Origin: Betaproteobacteria bacterium
Lineage (GTDB): Bacteria > Pseudomonadota > Gammaproteobacteria > Burkholderiales > SG8-39
Reading direction: 5' to 3'
NCBI GenBank assembly: GCA_947482825.1
Contig: CANKMT010000024.1
Location: forward strand, 1-58,453
DNA: 58,453 nucleotides
Made by a program: the position numbers and the translations under genes. The notes under the pieces are model-generated. The model had not been told where the DNA came from. It worked only from the letters and a program-made list of their open reading frames with translations, and ran no database searches. Shown here in pieces: positions 30,337-41,865 of this stretch. Numbering within the stretch: the stretch's first letter is position 1; each line of letters opens with the position of its first letter.

Positions 30337-31776
30337 TCACCCGAGCGGCAGGCTGAGAGGCGAGATCTCCTCGGCGCTGCGTTTCTTGTAATCCCGCGTC
30401 GGGACGGCAGCAATCATGCGCTGTTGGCCTGCGGCGAGCCGCTCGCCCGCGTCGGCCTGATCGAGCGTCAGCACGCGGCCCTCGGCCACTACCTGCCGGC
30501 CGTCGATGTAGACGTCGCGCACTGCGCGCTCTGCCGCGTGATAGACGAGCGAACGCAGCGGGTCGCGTGCCGGCACCATGTGCGAGCACTTGAGGTCGAC
30601 CACCACGAGGTCGGCTTTCATCCCCGTGGCCAGGCGGCCCAAGTCGTCGCGTTTCAGCGCGTTCGCACCGCCGACCGTGGCGGCGTGCAGGATGTCGGCG
30701 GTGGACACCGTGTGCATGTCGTGCGCGGCGATGCGCGCCAGCACCGCGGCCTTGCGCATTTCCTCCAGCATGTTGTGCGGGGTGGTGTCGGTGCCGATGC
30801 CCATGTTCACCCCGGCACGCAGGTAAGAGCCGAAGTTCTCCAACATCTGGCCGTAGCGGGCGAACGGCGTGGGGCAGTGCGCCACGGAGCAGCCGTGGTC
30901 GGCGAGCAGACCGAGGTCCTTCTTGCTCCACCAATGGATCCAGGAGTGATGGTCGAGGAAGATCGCGTGCGCGAAAATCGAGCCTGGCCCCAATATTCCG
31001 ATTTCGTCGGCCCATTGGACCGGGGTCTTGCCGTGCCGGCGGAGCATTTCGAGCACTTCGTTGACGCCCTGCGCCAAGTGGACCGTAAACGGCATCTTGC
31101 GATCCTTTGCGGCGGCGAGCGCATCGCGAAGCAGGTCTGCCGAGCAGGTATCGATCTGCATCGGCGAGACCACGCCGTTCAGGCGGTCGGAAGGGTGCTT
31201 GGCGGCCGCATCTATGGTTTTCAGCGCGGTAGCGAACCGCTCGCGGCCGAGCTTTTCATCCCAGTTGTACTTGAGTTCATGGTTGTTCTCGAGCTTCCAG
31301 CGCGCCGAGGCGAAGCCCGGCGCGAGCCAGGCGCGCAGCCCGCTGCGCGCGAGGAGCGGCGTCCAGTTGTCCCACGGCGGCGAGATGTCCACCAGGCTGG
31401 TGACCCCGCTCTTCAGCAGCTCGCAGTAGGCGAACTCGGCGCTCGCGTCGCGGGAAGCGTCGTCGGTGGCCGAAAAGGACTGCGAGCGCTCGAACAGGCC
31501 GCTCATGTACATGGTCGGCAGGCCGTGCTCCTCGCGAATGCCTCGGTACGAAGGTTCGTGCTCCGGGTGCGAATGGATATTCACCAGGCCGGGCATCACC
31601 ATGCGGTCGGTGCCGGAGATCGTCACGTCCGCCGCGCCTGTGTAGTTCTTGCCGACATGGGTGATCTTGTCGCCGGTGAAGGCGACGTCGGCATTGCGCT
31701 GATAGGTGTGGCGGCCGGCGGCGGCATCCCAGGCGATGACCCAGTCGGCGTTCCTGATTACGGTGGTGGTTGGCAT
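30337..31776 (-). CDS. Amidohydrolase family protein (paralogue)
   Basis: 479 residues. Motifs: PGLVNIHSHPEHEPSYRGIR (first metal ligands), HLAQGVNEVLEMLRRHGKTP, FAHAIFLDHHSWIH, and GIGTDTTPHNMLEEMRKAAV with the catalytic Asp; ending KADLVVVDLKCSHMVPARDP. Shared layout with the downstream amidohydrolase shows an old tandem duplication with divergence. It sits between the ABC transporter ATPase gene and that paralogue, with 12-13 bp gaps, so all are probably co-expressed. It likely deaminates or dechlorinates/hydrolyses a nitrogen heterocycle or amide taken up by the transporter; the substrate is not known. Confidence 0.87.
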   Translation of the reverse strand: MPTTTVIRNADWVIAWDAAAGRHTYQRNADVAFTGDKITHVGKNYTGAADVTISGTDRMVMPGLVNIHSHPEHEPSYRGIREEHGLPTMYMSGLFERSQSFSATDDASRDASAEFAYCELLKSGVTSLVDISPPWDNWTPLLARSGLRAWLAPGFASARWKLENNHELKYNWDEKLGRERFATALKTIDAAAKHPSDRLNGVVSPMQIDTCSADLLRDALAAAKDRKMPFTVHLAQGVNEVLEMLRRHGKTPVQWADEIGILGPGSIFAHAIFLDHHSWIHWWSKKDLGLLADHGCSVAHCPTPFARYGQMLENFGSYLRAGVNMGIGTDTTPHNMLEEMRKAAVLARIAAHDMHTVSTADILHAATVGGANALKRDDLGRLATGMKADLVVVDLKCSHMVPARDPLRSLVYHAAERAVRDVYIDGRQVVAEGRVLTLDQADAGERLAAGQQRMIAAVPTRDYKKRSAEEISPLSLPLG

Positions 31777-31789
31777 GCAGGTCTCCGGT

Positions 31790-32753
31790 TTATCTCAGAT
31801 GGCAGGCGACGAAATGGCCGGGGCGCACTTCGCGGATTGCGGGCGCCTCGGTTTTGCAACGCGCTTCGGCATAAGGGCAGCGCGGGTGGAAATGGCAGCC
31901 CGGCGGCCGGTGGATCGGGCTCGGCACTTCTCCAGGCAGCACATGCTTTTCGTGCCGCAACGCCGGGTCGGGCACCGGCACGGCCGCGAGCAGGGTCTCG
32001 GTGTACGGGTGCTGCGGCGAAGCGAACAACGAGCGCTTCTCGGCCAGTTCGACGATGCGCCCGAGGTACATGACCGCCACGCGATGGCTGATGTGCTGCA
32101 CGACGGCGAGGTCGTGCGCTATGAACAGGTACGCCAGCCCGAACTCTTCCTGCAGGTCCATCATCAGGTTAATGACCTGCGCCTGGACCGACACGTCGAG
32201 CGCCGACACCGGCTCGTCGGCGACGATCAGGCCCGGATTCAGCGCCAGCGCCCGCGCGATGCCCAGCCGCTGGCGCTGCCCGCCGGAGAACTCGTGCGGG
32301 TAGTTCTTCATCTGTTCTGCGCGCAAGCCAACCCGCTCAAAGAATGGCGCAACCCGCGCCGCCAGGTCGCGGCCCGAGGCGATGGCGTAATTCTCCAGCG
32401 GCTCGCCGACGATCGCACCGGCCGTCATGCGCGGATTGAGCGAGGAATAGGGGTCCTGGAAAATGAACTGCACGCGGCGCCGGTGGGCCCACATTTCGGC
32501 GGCGGAAAAGTGCGTGATGTCGATGCCGTCGAGCCGGATCGAGCCGGAGGTCGGCTCGACGAGTTTCACGATCATGCGTGCCGTCGTCGATTTTCCGCAG
32601 CCGGATTCGCCGACGATGCCCAGGGTTTCGCCCGCATGCACGCTGAATGAAACGCCGTCGACGGCGTAGACGTTTTCCTGCACGCGGGCGAACAATCCCT
32701 TTTTCAGCGGAAAGTGCTTGACGAGATCCCTGACCTCGAGGAGCGGCGCTTGC

Positions 32754-32761
<8 letters not shown>
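31790..32761 (-). CDS. Dipeptide/oligopeptide-type ABC transporter ATPase (DppF/OppF-like)
   Basis: 323 residues from MPEQAPLLEVRDLVKHFPLK. Walker A GESGCGKSTTARMI, Q-loop FIFQDPYSSLNPRM, signature FSGGQRQRLGIARAL, Walker B LIVADEPVSALDVS and the switch His in FIAHDLAVV. The C-terminal HPRCPYAEARCKTE cysteine cluster is the oligo-DPP segment. It energises import through the two permeases with the second ATPase, whose stop it overlaps by 8 bp. Confidence 0.93.
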
Positions 32762-33775
<1,014 letters not shown>

Positions 33776-33779
<4 letters not shown>

Positions 33780-34606
33780 ATCCGCCGCGCGATCGCCGGG
33801 TCGAGCATGTCGCGCAGGCCGTCGCCCATCAGGTTGACCGCCAGCACCGTGGCCGCGAGAAACAATCCCGGCGTGAGGATCAGCCACGGCGAGAGCTGGA
33901 AGTAGGTGCGCCCCTCGGCCATGATGTTGCCCCAGCTCGGCACCTCGGGTGGCGTGCCCGCGCCGAGAAAACTCAGGAGCGACTCGATCAGGATCGCGGC
34001 GGCGCAGATGTAGGTGGCCTGGACGGTGAGCGGGGCGAGCGTATTGGGCAGCACGTGCTTCCAGAGCATGCGCCAGAAGCGGCTGCCGACCACGGTGGCG
34101 GCCTCGACATAGGCCTGTTCGCGGATCGTTAGCACGACGCTTCGCACCAGTCGTGCCACGCGCGGCACTTCGACGATGGTGATCGCGAAGATCACCGTCG
34201 TGATGCTCGCCCGTGCGACGGCCATCAGCGCAATCGCGAGCAGGATCGCCGGGATCGCCATGAGGCCGTCCATGACGCGCATGAGCACCGCGTCCGCGAT
34301 CCGGTTGAAGCCGCTCACCAGCCCGACCGCGAGTCCCGTGACCGTGGCAAGCAGTGCCACGACCAGCCCGACCACCAGCGAGACGCGTCCGCCGTAGATT
34401 GCGCGGCTCCATATATCGCGACCGAGCGCGTCGGTGCCAAGCCAGTGCTCGGCGGAAAATCCGCGCAGGCGGAACATCGGGTCGATCGCCTGCGGGTTGT
34501 GCGTGGCGAGCCACGGCGCGAGCGCGGTCAGCGCGACGATCACGCCGAGGATCGCGGCGCCGATGGCGACCGAAGGATTGCGGCGCAGGGTGGAGGCGAA
34601 CTTCAT
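33776..34606 (-). CDS. Peptide-type ABC transporter permease (DppC-like)
   Basis: 276 residues with an N-terminal segment, the DppC-type loop (FSAEHWLGTDALGRDIWSRA) and about six membrane helices. The EAA-type cytoplasmic loop lies around EAATVVGSRFWRMLWKHVLP. It partners the DppB-like permease 21 bp upstream in an importer with the two ATPases. Nearby amidohydrolases suggest the cargo is not a simple peptide. Confidence 0.92.
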
Positions 34607-34627
34607 CGTGTGATCCCCGTTGCGAAT

Positions 34628-35569
34628 TCAGTAACGGATGCGGGGATCGAGCACGACATACAGCAGGTCGATGCCGAGGTTGATGGCCACGTAGACGCCG
34701 GCAAAGACCAGCAGCACGCCCTGGATGACCGGGTAATCGCGCGACAGGATCGAATCCACCACCAGGCGCCCGAGTCCGGGGATCGCAAACACGCTCTCGG
34801 TGACCACGACACCGCCGATCAGCACGGCGATGCCCACGCCGATGATGGTGACGATCGGCACCGCCGCGTTCGGCAGCGCGTGGTAGAGCAGCACCTGCCA
34901 CATCGCGAGCCCCTTGGAGCGCGCGGTGCGCACATAGTCCTGGTTGAGCACTTCGAGCACGCTGGTGCGCGTGATGCGCGCGATCAGCGCCATGAAGCTG
35001 ATGCCAAGGGCCAGGCTGGGCAGCACCAGGTGGGTGAGGAACGGGCCCAGCCCGTCATCCAGTTTCCGGTAGCCCTGGATCGGCAGCCAACCCAGCGTCA
35101 TGGCCACCACGTAGATGAGCAGGTAACCGACGACGAAGACCGGAAACGAAAACCCCAGGACCGCGAAGCCCATCACCGTGCGGTCGATCCAGGTGCCGGC
35201 GCGCCACGCGGCGATCACGCCGATGGGGACTGCGACCAGCACCGTGAAGAGCGTGGTGCTGAGCGTGAGCGCGATCGTCGGCTCGAGGCGCTGCGCGATC
35301 AGGTGGCTCACCGGCTGGTTGGAGAAGATCGACAGGCCCAGATCCCCGTGCAGCACGCACCAGGACCAGGCGGCGAACTGCTCCCACACCGGCCGGTCCA
35401 GGCCGAGCTTGGCGCGCATGGCGGCGATCTGCTCGACGCTCGCGTGATCGCCGGCAATCAGCGCCGCCGGATCGCCGGGAGAGAAATGCAGGATCCCGAA
35501 CACCACCAGCGCGACCACGCCGAGCACCGGGATCGTGGCGAGCAAGCGCCGTGCGACGTAACGGTACAT
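34628..35569 (-). CDS. Peptide-type ABC transporter permease (DppB-like)
   Basis: 313 residues. N-terminal MYRYVARRLLATIPVLGVVA, FSPGDPAALIAGDHAS and the long periplasmic loop are typical of DppB, followed by the membrane core and YVRTARSKGLAMWQVLLYHA, the EAA loop. FAIPGLGRLVVDSILSRDYP is a family hallmark. It is located between the binding-protein gene and the DppC-like permease. Confidence 0.92.
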   Translation of the reverse strand: MYRYVARRLLATIPVLGVVALVVFGILHFSPGDPAALIAGDHASVEQIAAMRAKLGLDRPVWEQFAAWSWCVLHGDLGLSIFSNQPVSHLIAQRLEPTIALTLSTTLFTVLVAVPIGVIAAWRAGTWIDRTVMGFAVLGFSFPVFVVGYLLIYVVAMTLGWLPIQGYRKLDDGLGPFLTHLVLPSLALGISFMALIARITRTSVLEVLNQDYVRTARSKGLAMWQVLLYHALPNAAVPIVTIIGVGIAVLIGGVVVTESVFAIPGLGRLVVDSILSRDYPVIQGVLLVFAGVYVAINLGIDLLYVVLDPRIRY

Positions 35570-35599
35570 GAGCCGCCGATCCGGTCTCCGGGTGGCCGG

Positions 35600-37189
35600 T
35601 CAGTTCTTCTCGACGTTCCAGTAGAACAGCGGCGGACTGGCGATCATGCCCTGCAGGTTCTTGCGGTAGGCGATCACGCTGCGGTACTGGCCCAGCGGGA
35701 TGTAGGTGACGTTCTCCAGGTGGACCTTCTGCAGTTCGCCGATGATCTGCTTTCGCTTCGCCGGATCGAGTTCCAGCGCCCACTGGCGCGAAAGATCGAC
35801 GATGCGCTTGTCGCATGGCCAGCCGTACCAGGCCTGCTCGCAATTGAGCGAAAAGGTGTTCAGCAGCGGGTTGGCGATGCCGGTCATCGTTGCGTTGGTG
35901 AGGAACACGTTCCAGCCGCCCTGGGCAGGCGGGTTCTTCGAGGCGCGCCGCTGCGTCATGGTGCTGAAATCCATCGCGTGGACGTCGACGGCCACGCCCA
36001 TGCGCCGCAGTGTCTGCGTGGCCACCAGCGCCGCGGGATGCAGGACTGCGTTGTCGGTCGGATCGAGCTGCACGATGGGCTGGCCGTTGTAGCCCGCGGC
36101 CTTGAGCAGGGCCTTCGCTTTTTCCGGGTTGAACCCGGCAAACGCCTCGGCGCCGGCCCGCGACTCGTTTTGCGTACCGCAGCCGTAGATGGCCGGGCAT
36201 TCGGTGTAGCGCTTCGAATCGCCGATGACGACCTCGAGGAACTCGGCCTGCTTGATTCCCCACAGCAGCGCTTGCCTCGCCTCTTTCTTGTCGAACGGCG
36301 GGTGGAGGTGATTCACGAGCATGAAGAGCACGTAGCCGAGCGGGTCGTTCGGCCGCACGACGACGTTCGGATTCTTCTCGAGGATCTTGACCAGGTCATT
36401 GGCTGGCGATTCGATCACGTCGACTTCGCCCGCGCCCAGGGCGGCAATCGCCACCGCCGCATCCGGCATGTAAACGGACTCGACACGGTCGATCTTCACG
36501 ACCTTGCCGCCCGCGGCCTGGCTGGCCGGTTCCTTGCGCGGCACGTAGCCTGCAAATTTCTCGTAGACGACCTTCACGCCAGGGACGAACTCTTCCTTGA
36601 TGAAGCGAAACGGCCCCGAGCCGATCACCTCGGTGATCTGGGTGTTCGGGTCGGTCTTCGCGAGCCGCTCGGGCATCATGAACGGCACGTTGCTGTCGAT
36701 CTTGGCCAGCGCATCGATCACGAAACCGACCGGTTGCTTCAACACCAGCCGGAAGCTCTTGTCGTCGATCGCCTCGATCTTGTCGGTGAACCCCATTAGC
36801 GCGCGGCCCATGCCGTCCTTGGCGCCCCAGCGGCGGATCGAGGCCACGCAGTCGGCTGCGCGCACCGGGGTGTTGTCGTGCCACATGAGGCCGGGGCGCA
36901 GCGTGAACGTGTAGGTGAGCTTGTTGGCGCTCACGTTCCAGGTGTCCACCATCTGCGGCTGCGGTTCGTTCTTCGCGTCGAGCGCAAACAGGGTGTCCCA
37001 CACCATGTAGGCGTGATTGCGCGTGATGTAGGCGGTGGTCCAGATCGGGTCGACGATTTTCAACGCGCCGATCGGCACCGACTTGATGATTTTCTTTTGC
37101 CCCTGTGCTCGCGCATCGCCGGCAGTGACCGCGACCATTGCAGCGGCGACGAGAAGAAGGGCAGTAAGGCTGCGGACTTTGGTGAACAT
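35600..37189 (-). CDS. ABC transporter substrate-binding protein, family 5 (DppA/OppA type)
   Basis: 529 residues from the ATG at 37189. A signal peptide (LTALLLVAAAMVAVTAGDARA) precedes the mature protein. Landmarks: WDTLFALDAKNEPQPQMVDT, YTFTLRPGLMWHDNTPV, GSGPFRFIKEEFVPGVKVVY, and GWNVFLTNATMTGIANPLLN. Periplasmic receptor for the adjoining permeases and ATPases. Family 5 members also bind non-peptide ligands; three amidohydrolases in the same run suggest a nitrogenous heterocycle, amide or conjugate as ligand. Confidence 0.92.
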   Translation of the reverse strand: MFTKVRSLTALLLVAAAMVAVTAGDARAQGQKKIIKSVPIGALKIVDPIWTTAYITRNHAYMVWDTLFALDAKNEPQPQMVDTWNVSANKLTYTFTLRPGLMWHDNTPVRAADCVASIRRWGAKDGMGRALMGFTDKIEAIDDKSFRLVLKQPVGFVIDALAKIDSNVPFMMPERLAKTDPNTQITEVIGSGPFRFIKEEFVPGVKVVYEKFAGYVPRKEPASQAAGGKVVKIDRVESVYMPDAAVAIAALGAGEVDVIESPANDLVKILEKNPNVVVRPNDPLGYVLFMLVNHLHPPFDKKEARQALLWGIKQAEFLEVVIGDSKRYTECPAIYGCGTQNESRAGAEAFAGFNPEKAKALLKAAGYNGQPIVQLDPTDNAVLHPAALVATQTLRRMGVAVDVHAMDFSTMTQRRASKNPPAQGGWNVFLTNATMTGIANPLLNTFSLNCEQAWYGWPCDKRIVDLSRQWALELDPAKRKQIIGELQKVHLENVTYIPLGQYRSVIAYRKNLQGMIASPPLFYWNVEKN

Positions 37190-37287
37190 GGGCGACTCCG
37201 GGAAATTTGCAGGCTTCAAACCAATCAAACAGGTGATGTAGCAACAACCGCGCCAAGAATGAGAATGCGCGGCCCGGTCGTCCACTG

Positions 37288-38673
37288 TCAATAGAGCGGT
37301 GCGAACCCCGCCGGGACCGCGAGGTCCGGGCGGCTGTCGAACAGCCGCTTCCAGGCTACCCGCCCGATGCGCTGCGCCTCGGCGACGATGCGCTCCTCGT
37401 CCATGTTCAGCACGGCGCCGTTCCTCATCACCCACTGCCCGTCGACCATCACGTCCTGCACATCCCGCCCCTGGCCCTGGTGCACGATGTTCGGGATCAC
37501 GCGCATGACGGGCACCATGTGCGCGCGCTGCAGGTCGAGCATCACCAGGTCTGCCTTGTACCCCGGGATCAAGGCGCCGCCGTCACTGATTCCCATCGCG
37601 CGGTAGCCGTTCACGGTTGCCCAGCGCAGCGCCTGTTCCGGAGTCGGCGCGCGGCCGTCGGCGCGGCGGACGCGTTCCATGAACATCCCGGTGCGCACCA
37701 CCTCGAGCATGTCTTCGGCCATGTTGTCGGTGCCCATGCCGATGTTGCAGCCGCCGGCTTCGAGGTCGGCAATGCGCGGGCTGAGGCCGCGGCGCGCGGC
37801 GATCGCCGAGTTGAAGGCGACCGAGCAGCCGCAGCGCCCGAGCAGGGCCTCTTCCCTAGGCTCCATGCAGCGGCAGTGCGCGCCGATCATGCGGTTGTTG
37901 AGAAAGCCCACGTCGTCGAGGTACTCCGTCGGCAGGCGGCCGCGCACTGCCTTCACCGCTGCGACTTCGCCCCAGATCTGGTTGAGATGGATGGTCGCCA
38001 CGGTGTCGAGCCTCTGTTGCAGCGCGCGCAGGTCTTTGAGCAATTCCGGCGAGCACATGTCCGGCGCCCAGGCCGACACGCCGATCGTGATGCGCCCGCT
38101 GGCCGAGCCATTGCGTTTGGCGTGCAGGGCCTCGATGCTCGCGATGCAGCGTTCGCCCAGGGCGCGATCGACTTCGAACCCGCCCTGCCCGCCGATCCCG
38201 CCCTTGGCCTTGTCCCAGGCGCGCTCGGCGAGCAGGAAGCGCACGCCGGTCGCGGCAAGCGCATCGGCATACCCCTCGATGCCGGTCCAGTCCTCGAGGA
38301 TCGCGGTGGTGCCGCAACGCACCGCTTCAAGCACGCCGAGCTGGCCGATGACCCGGCGCTCTTCGGGTTCCAGCGGCGGCAGCGGCAGCGGCGCTAGGCC
38401 GTCCGAGAACGGCGGCTTGTGCGAGGGCGACAAGTCCTCGAACACGCCGCGTGCGATGTTCATGCAAAGGTGGGTGTGGATATTGGCAAAGCCGGGCATC
38501 AGCGCCTTGCCGCGCGCGTCGATGCGCTCGGCCTGCGGGTATCTCGCGAGGATGTCTGCGCTCGCGCCGACGGCCGCGATCCGGTTTCCTTCGATCGCGA
38601 CGGCGCCGCCGTAGATCACCCTGTCCTCGGGATCGACCGTGACGACAGCCGCATCGTGAATTGCTGTGGTCAT
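37288..38673 (-). CDS. Amidohydrolase, cytosine deaminase/chlorohydrolase-like
   Basis: 461 residues. GFANIHTHLCMNIARGVFED with two His ligands, TIHLNQIWGEVAAVKAV (His), IGAHCRCMEP (His), and NIGMGTDNMAEDMLEVVRTG with the catalytic Asp, placed in the AtzA/TrzN/SAH-deaminase-like branch. The C-terminal GYKADLVMLDLQRAHMVPVM closes the beta domain. It precedes the family-5 binding-protein gene in the direction of transcription. It is more distantly related to the two 479-residue amidohydrolases, so the cluster carries two kinds. Confidence 0.87.
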   Translation of the reverse strand: MTTAIHDAAVVTVDPEDRVIYGGAVAIEGNRIAAVGASADILARYPQAERIDARGKALMPGFANIHTHLCMNIARGVFEDLSPSHKPPFSDGLAPLPLPPLEPEERRVIGQLGVLEAVRCGTTAILEDWTGIEGYADALAATGVRFLLAERAWDKAKGGIGGQGGFEVDRALGERCIASIEALHAKRNGSASGRITIGVSAWAPDMCSPELLKDLRALQQRLDTVATIHLNQIWGEVAAVKAVRGRLPTEYLDDVGFLNNRMIGAHCRCMEPREEALLGRCGCSVAFNSAIAARRGLSPRIADLEAGGCNIGMGTDNMAEDMLEVVRTGMFMERVRRADGRAPTPEQALRWATVNGYRAMGISDGGALIPGYKADLVMLDLQRAHMVPVMRVIPNIVHQGQGRDVQDVMVDGQWVMRNGAVLNMDEERIVAEAQRIGRVAWKRLFDSRPDLAVPAGFAPLY

Positions 38674-38738
38674 GCGCGCTTCCTTCGGGGCAAGGGCGGG
38701 GTCAGGGCAGGATTATCGGCCATGAACGCATGCGCCGG

Positions 38739-39524
38739 TCAGCGGAGAAAGGCGAGGACCTCGGCCAGGAACTCGTCCGCCCTGGTTTCCGGGAACATGT
38801 GTCCGCCGCCATCGAGCGCAACAAGACGGGCGGCAGCAATCGCGCTGGCCGCATCCTGCGCAAACCAGAGCGGCATGACCAGGTCATCGCGGGCGGCCAG
38901 CACCAGGGTCGGGCAGCGGATGCGCGGGTACAGGGGCCGCGCATCAAAGGCCAGGATTGCGTTCAGGCGCGCCGAGATCGTCAGTGGATCCTGCGGGGAC
39001 GCGAGCGCATCCTGGGCCATTTTGTCGAAACGTTTGAAATGCTCGCGGCGGTACTCGGGTGGATAGAGCAGCAGCGCGTTGTACCGGGCGTAGTGATCGG
39101 CCGGCAGCGTGCGCGCCGCGGCCATGCGCATGGCCTGGAGGACGCGCAAGTCGGGGCCTGCATGCGTCCAGGGCGCACCCAGAACAAGCCGGGTGACGCG
39201 CTCCGGATGGTGCGCGGCGAGCGCGGTCGCCTTTCCGGCTCCGGTGGAGTGGCCGACGACATGTGCGGTTGGAAAGCCTGCGGCGTCCATCAGCCCGACG
39301 ATGTCCCGGGCCAGTTCTTCCATCGACTCCGCCTGCGCCGAGGGTTCGTTGCGCCCGGTACCGCGCTGGTCGTAGGCAAGCACTGCATGATTGCGGGCCA
39401 GGCCATCGACGAGTTCAGCGCGCGCCTGCGGGGTCGAACCCTGCCCCAGCGTGAGCACGAGGGGCGCGCCCTTGCCGGTGACTTCATAGTAGATCTGTGC
39501 GCCGCCAATAGTGGCTTTGGGCAT
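38739..39524 (-). CDS. Alpha/beta hydrolase
   Basis: 261 residues from MPKATIGGAQIYYEVTGKGA. Catalytic features: nucleophile Ser in VVGHSTGAGKATAL, acid probably in AARDDLVMPLW, and His in DGGGHMFPETRADEF; the oxyanion segment is LTLGQGSTPQAR. It is likely a carboxylesterase or amide/carbon-carbon hydrolase. It is set between the MAPEG gene and the amidohydrolase in the same run, so it may act on the transported compound. Confidence 0.88.
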   Translation of the reverse strand: MPKATIGGAQIYYEVTGKGAPLVLTLGQGSTPQARAELVDGLARNHAVLAYDQRGTGRNEPSAQAESMEELARDIVGLMDAAGFPTAHVVGHSTGAGKATALAAHHPERVTRLVLGAPWTHAGPDLRVLQAMRMAAARTLPADHYARYNALLLYPPEYRREHFKRFDKMAQDALASPQDPLTISARLNAILAFDARPLYPRIRCPTLVLAARDDLVMPLWFAQDAASAIAAARLVALDGGGHMFPETRADEFLAEVLAFLR

Positions 39525-39535
39525 CTTCGCCGACC

Positions 39536-39973
39536 TCACGCCAATGCCGCGCGTAGCGCATTCACCGCGAGTACTCCCAAGCAAAGGCTCGAAACAACGA
39601 ACAGCCCGAACCGAACAGGAACGGTGTTCACAGTCCCCTGCCAGAGGCTGTGCAAGATCCGCAGGGCTACATAGCTCCACGCGAACGCAAGGTTCAGGCC
39701 GCCCCCCTCGCCAAGCAGCGCAAGGATCGTGACCGTTGCATAAAAGAGCGTTGGTTGCTCCATGAGATGGGCATAGTTGTGGGCGGCCCAGTTCACCCTG
39801 CCGGGCATGACGCGCTCGACATCCTGGCCGCGGGCGCCGGCCCTGAGCAGTTCCCGCAGCTTGTCGCGCGGCATCGTTTTCAGGCCGCCGAAGCGTGTGA
39901 CCGCCATCCAGCACATCACGATAAGCGACCAGATCACCAGCGCGGCGGCCGGGGCGAGCATAGCGTTGTTCAT
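39536..39973 (-). CDS. MAPEG family membrane protein
   Basis: 145 residues with four hydrophobic segments (ALVIWSLIVMCWMAV, FYATVTILALLG, FAWSYVALRILHSLWQG, FGLFVVSSLCLGVLAV). RVNWAAHNYAHLMEQPTLFY, with NYxxLxExP-like spacing, is the MAPEG signature. Eukaryotic relatives are membrane glutathione transferases; the bacterial role is unclear. It lies 20 bp after the amino-acid ABC ATPase gene. Confidence 0.87.
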   Translation of the reverse strand: MNNAMLAPAAALVIWSLIVMCWMAVTRFGGLKTMPRDKLRELLRAGARGQDVERVMPGRVNWAAHNYAHLMEQPTLFYATVTILALLGEGGGLNLAFAWSYVALRILHSLWQGTVNTVPVRFGLFVVSSLCLGVLAVNALRAALA

Positions 39974-39993
39974 GTCATTTTTCCGTGCTGCGT

Positions 39994-40737
39994 TCAATGC
40001 CCGAGGATCTTGGACAGGAAGTCCTTGCTGCGCTCGCTGCGCGGATTGGTGAAGAACTCGGTGGGCGTGTTCTGCTCGACGATCTGGCCCTGGTCCATGA
40101 AGATCACCTGGTCGGCGACGGCCTTGGCGAAACCCATTTCGTGCGTGACGCACAGCATGGTCATGCCCTGGTTGGCCAACTCGACCATCACGTCGAGCAC
40201 CTCCTTGATCATTTCCGGATCGAGGGCGGAGGTGGGCTCGTCGAACAGCATGATCTTGGGCGTCAGGCACAGGGCGCGCGCGATGGCGACGCGTTGCTGC
40301 TGGCCGCCCGAGAGCTGCAGCGGGTACTTGCCAGCCTGCTCGGCGATCCGAACCCGCTCCAGCTGCGCGAGGGCCCGGGCTTCGGCCTCTTTCTTCGGCA
40401 GCTTGCCGACCCACATCGGCGACAGCGTCAGATTCTCGAGCACGGTCAGATGCGGAAACAGGTTGAACTGCTGGAACACCATGCCCACCTTCTTGCGCAC
40501 ATCGTCGATCGCCTTGAGGTCGTCGGTCAGCTCGACACCGTCCACGTACAAATGCCCTTCCTGGTGTTCTTCGAGCCGGTTGATGCAGCGAAGCAGCGTC
40601 GACTTGCCCGAGCCCGACGGCCCGCAGATGACGATGCGTTCGCCCGGGGCAACGCACAGGTCGATGTCGCGCAGCACGTGGAAATCGTTGCCGAACCACA
40701 TGTTGACCTTGTCAAACCGGATGATGGGTTCCTGCAT
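39994..40737 (-). CDS. aapP: Amino-acid ABC transporter ATPase (AapP/GlnQ-like)
   Basis: 247 residues. Walker [22 protein letters not shown]-loop [16 protein letters not shown], signature [15 protein letters not shown], Walker [16 protein letters not shown], and switch [12 protein letters not shown]. The polar-amino-acid uptake type. It is the last gene of a four-gene binding protein-permease-permease-ATPase set in standard aapJQMP order. Confidence 0.93.
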   Translation of the reverse strand: MQEPIIRFDKVNMWFGNDFHVLRDIDLCVAPGERIVICGPSGSGKSTLLRCINRLEEHQEGHLYVDGVELTDDLKAIDDVRKKVGMVFQQFNLFPHLTVLENLTLSPMWVGKLPKKEAEARALAQLERVRIAEQAGKYPLQLSGGQQQRVAIARALCLTPKIMLFDEPTSALDPEMIKEVLDVMVELANQGMTMLCVTHEMGFAKAVADQVIFMDQGQIVEQNTPTEFFTNPRSERSKDFLSKILGH

Positions 40738-40745
40738 GTCGACCC

Positions 40746-41849
40746 CTAGCGCGCCTTGCCCTTGTTGACCTGTTTCTCGATCCAGAGGCTGTAACGCGAC
40801 ATGAGGAAACAGAACGTGAAATAGATCATCGCGATGAACAGGTAGCCCTCGAGCTTGAACGGCCTCCAGTTGGCGTCCGAATTGATCGCCAGCGACAAGG
40901 CGCCGGTCAGCTCGTACAGGCTCACGATGGTCACCAGCGAGGTGTCCTTGAACAGCCCGATGAAGTTATTCATGATGCTCGGCACCACCATCGCCAGCGC
41001 CTGAGGCAGCACGATTTTGATCTGGGTCTGCCAGTAGGACAGCCCCAGCGTGGCAGCGGCTTCGAGCTGCCCCTTGGGAATCGCCTGCAGGCCGCCGCGG
41101 ATGACCTCGGCAAGATACGCCGCCGCGAAGAGGGTGATCCCGGCCAGTACGCGGATCAGCACATCGATCGAGAATCCCTCGGGCATGAAGAGCGGGAACA
41201 TGAAAGACGCCATGAACAGCACCGAGATCAGCGGCACGCCGCGGATCAACTCGACATAGATTGTGCAGAAAGCGCGGATCGCCGGAAGACCGGAACGCCG
41301 GCCGAGCGCCACGGCCACCGCGATCGGGAACGCCAGCGTGATCGACAGGGAGGCCAGGAGGATCGTGAGCGGCAGCCCGCCCCAGCGGTCGGTCTCGATC
41401 CTCGACAGGCCGAAGACGTTGCCGTACATCAACGCGAAGAAGGCGGCGAGGATGGCCACCCAGATGAGCACGAGCCACGGTCTCCAGAAGGCCCGCGTGC
41501 AACTGGCCGCCAGAAGGCACAGCATCAGCACCGTTGCGACGAGCGGGCGCCACTGCTCTTCGTACGGGTAGCGCCCGAAGATGATGAATCGATATTTCTC
41601 GGCCACGACGCCCCAGCAGGCGCCTACGCCTTCCACTCGGCAAGCGTTGTAATCGGGCAACCACACGGCGCGCAAGACCGCCCAGCCGAAGACCTGCGGC
41701 AGCACGTACAGGAGCGCGCCGCCGGCCAGCAGCGTCATCAACCCGGTCTTCCAGTCGCCGAACAGGTTGGTGCGGATCCACCCCGCCGCGCCTGCGGTTC
41801 TCACCGGGGCGGGGCGTGCCGCGACGGGCTCGAATGTAGTTGCGTTCAT
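40746..41849 (-). CDS. aapM: Amino-acid ABC transporter permease (AapM-like)
   Basis: 367 residues. The long N-terminal part with extra membrane segments before the HisM-type core is typical of AapM. The core contains [37 protein letters not shown] and the EAA loop [20 protein letters not shown]. It pairs with the AapQ-like permease 16 bp upstream. Confidence 0.9.
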   Translation of the reverse strand: MNATTFEPVAARPAPVRTAGAAGWIRTNLFGDWKTGLMTLLAGGALLYVLPQVFGWAVLRAVWLPDYNACRVEGVGACWGVVAEKYRFIIFGRYPYEEQWRPLVATVLMLCLLAASCTRAFWRPWLVLIWVAILAAFFALMYGNVFGLSRIETDRWGGLPLTILLASLSITLAFPIAVAVALGRRSGLPAIRAFCTIYVELIRGVPLISVLFMASFMFPLFMPEGFSIDVLIRVLAGITLFAAAYLAEVIRGGLQAIPKGQLEAAATLGLSYWQTQIKIVLPQALAMVVPSIMNNFIGLFKDTSLVTIVSLYELTGALSLAINSDANWRPFKLEGYLFIAMIYFTFCFLMSRYSLWIEKQVNKGKAR

Positions 41850-41865
41850 GCCGGCGTTTTCCGGT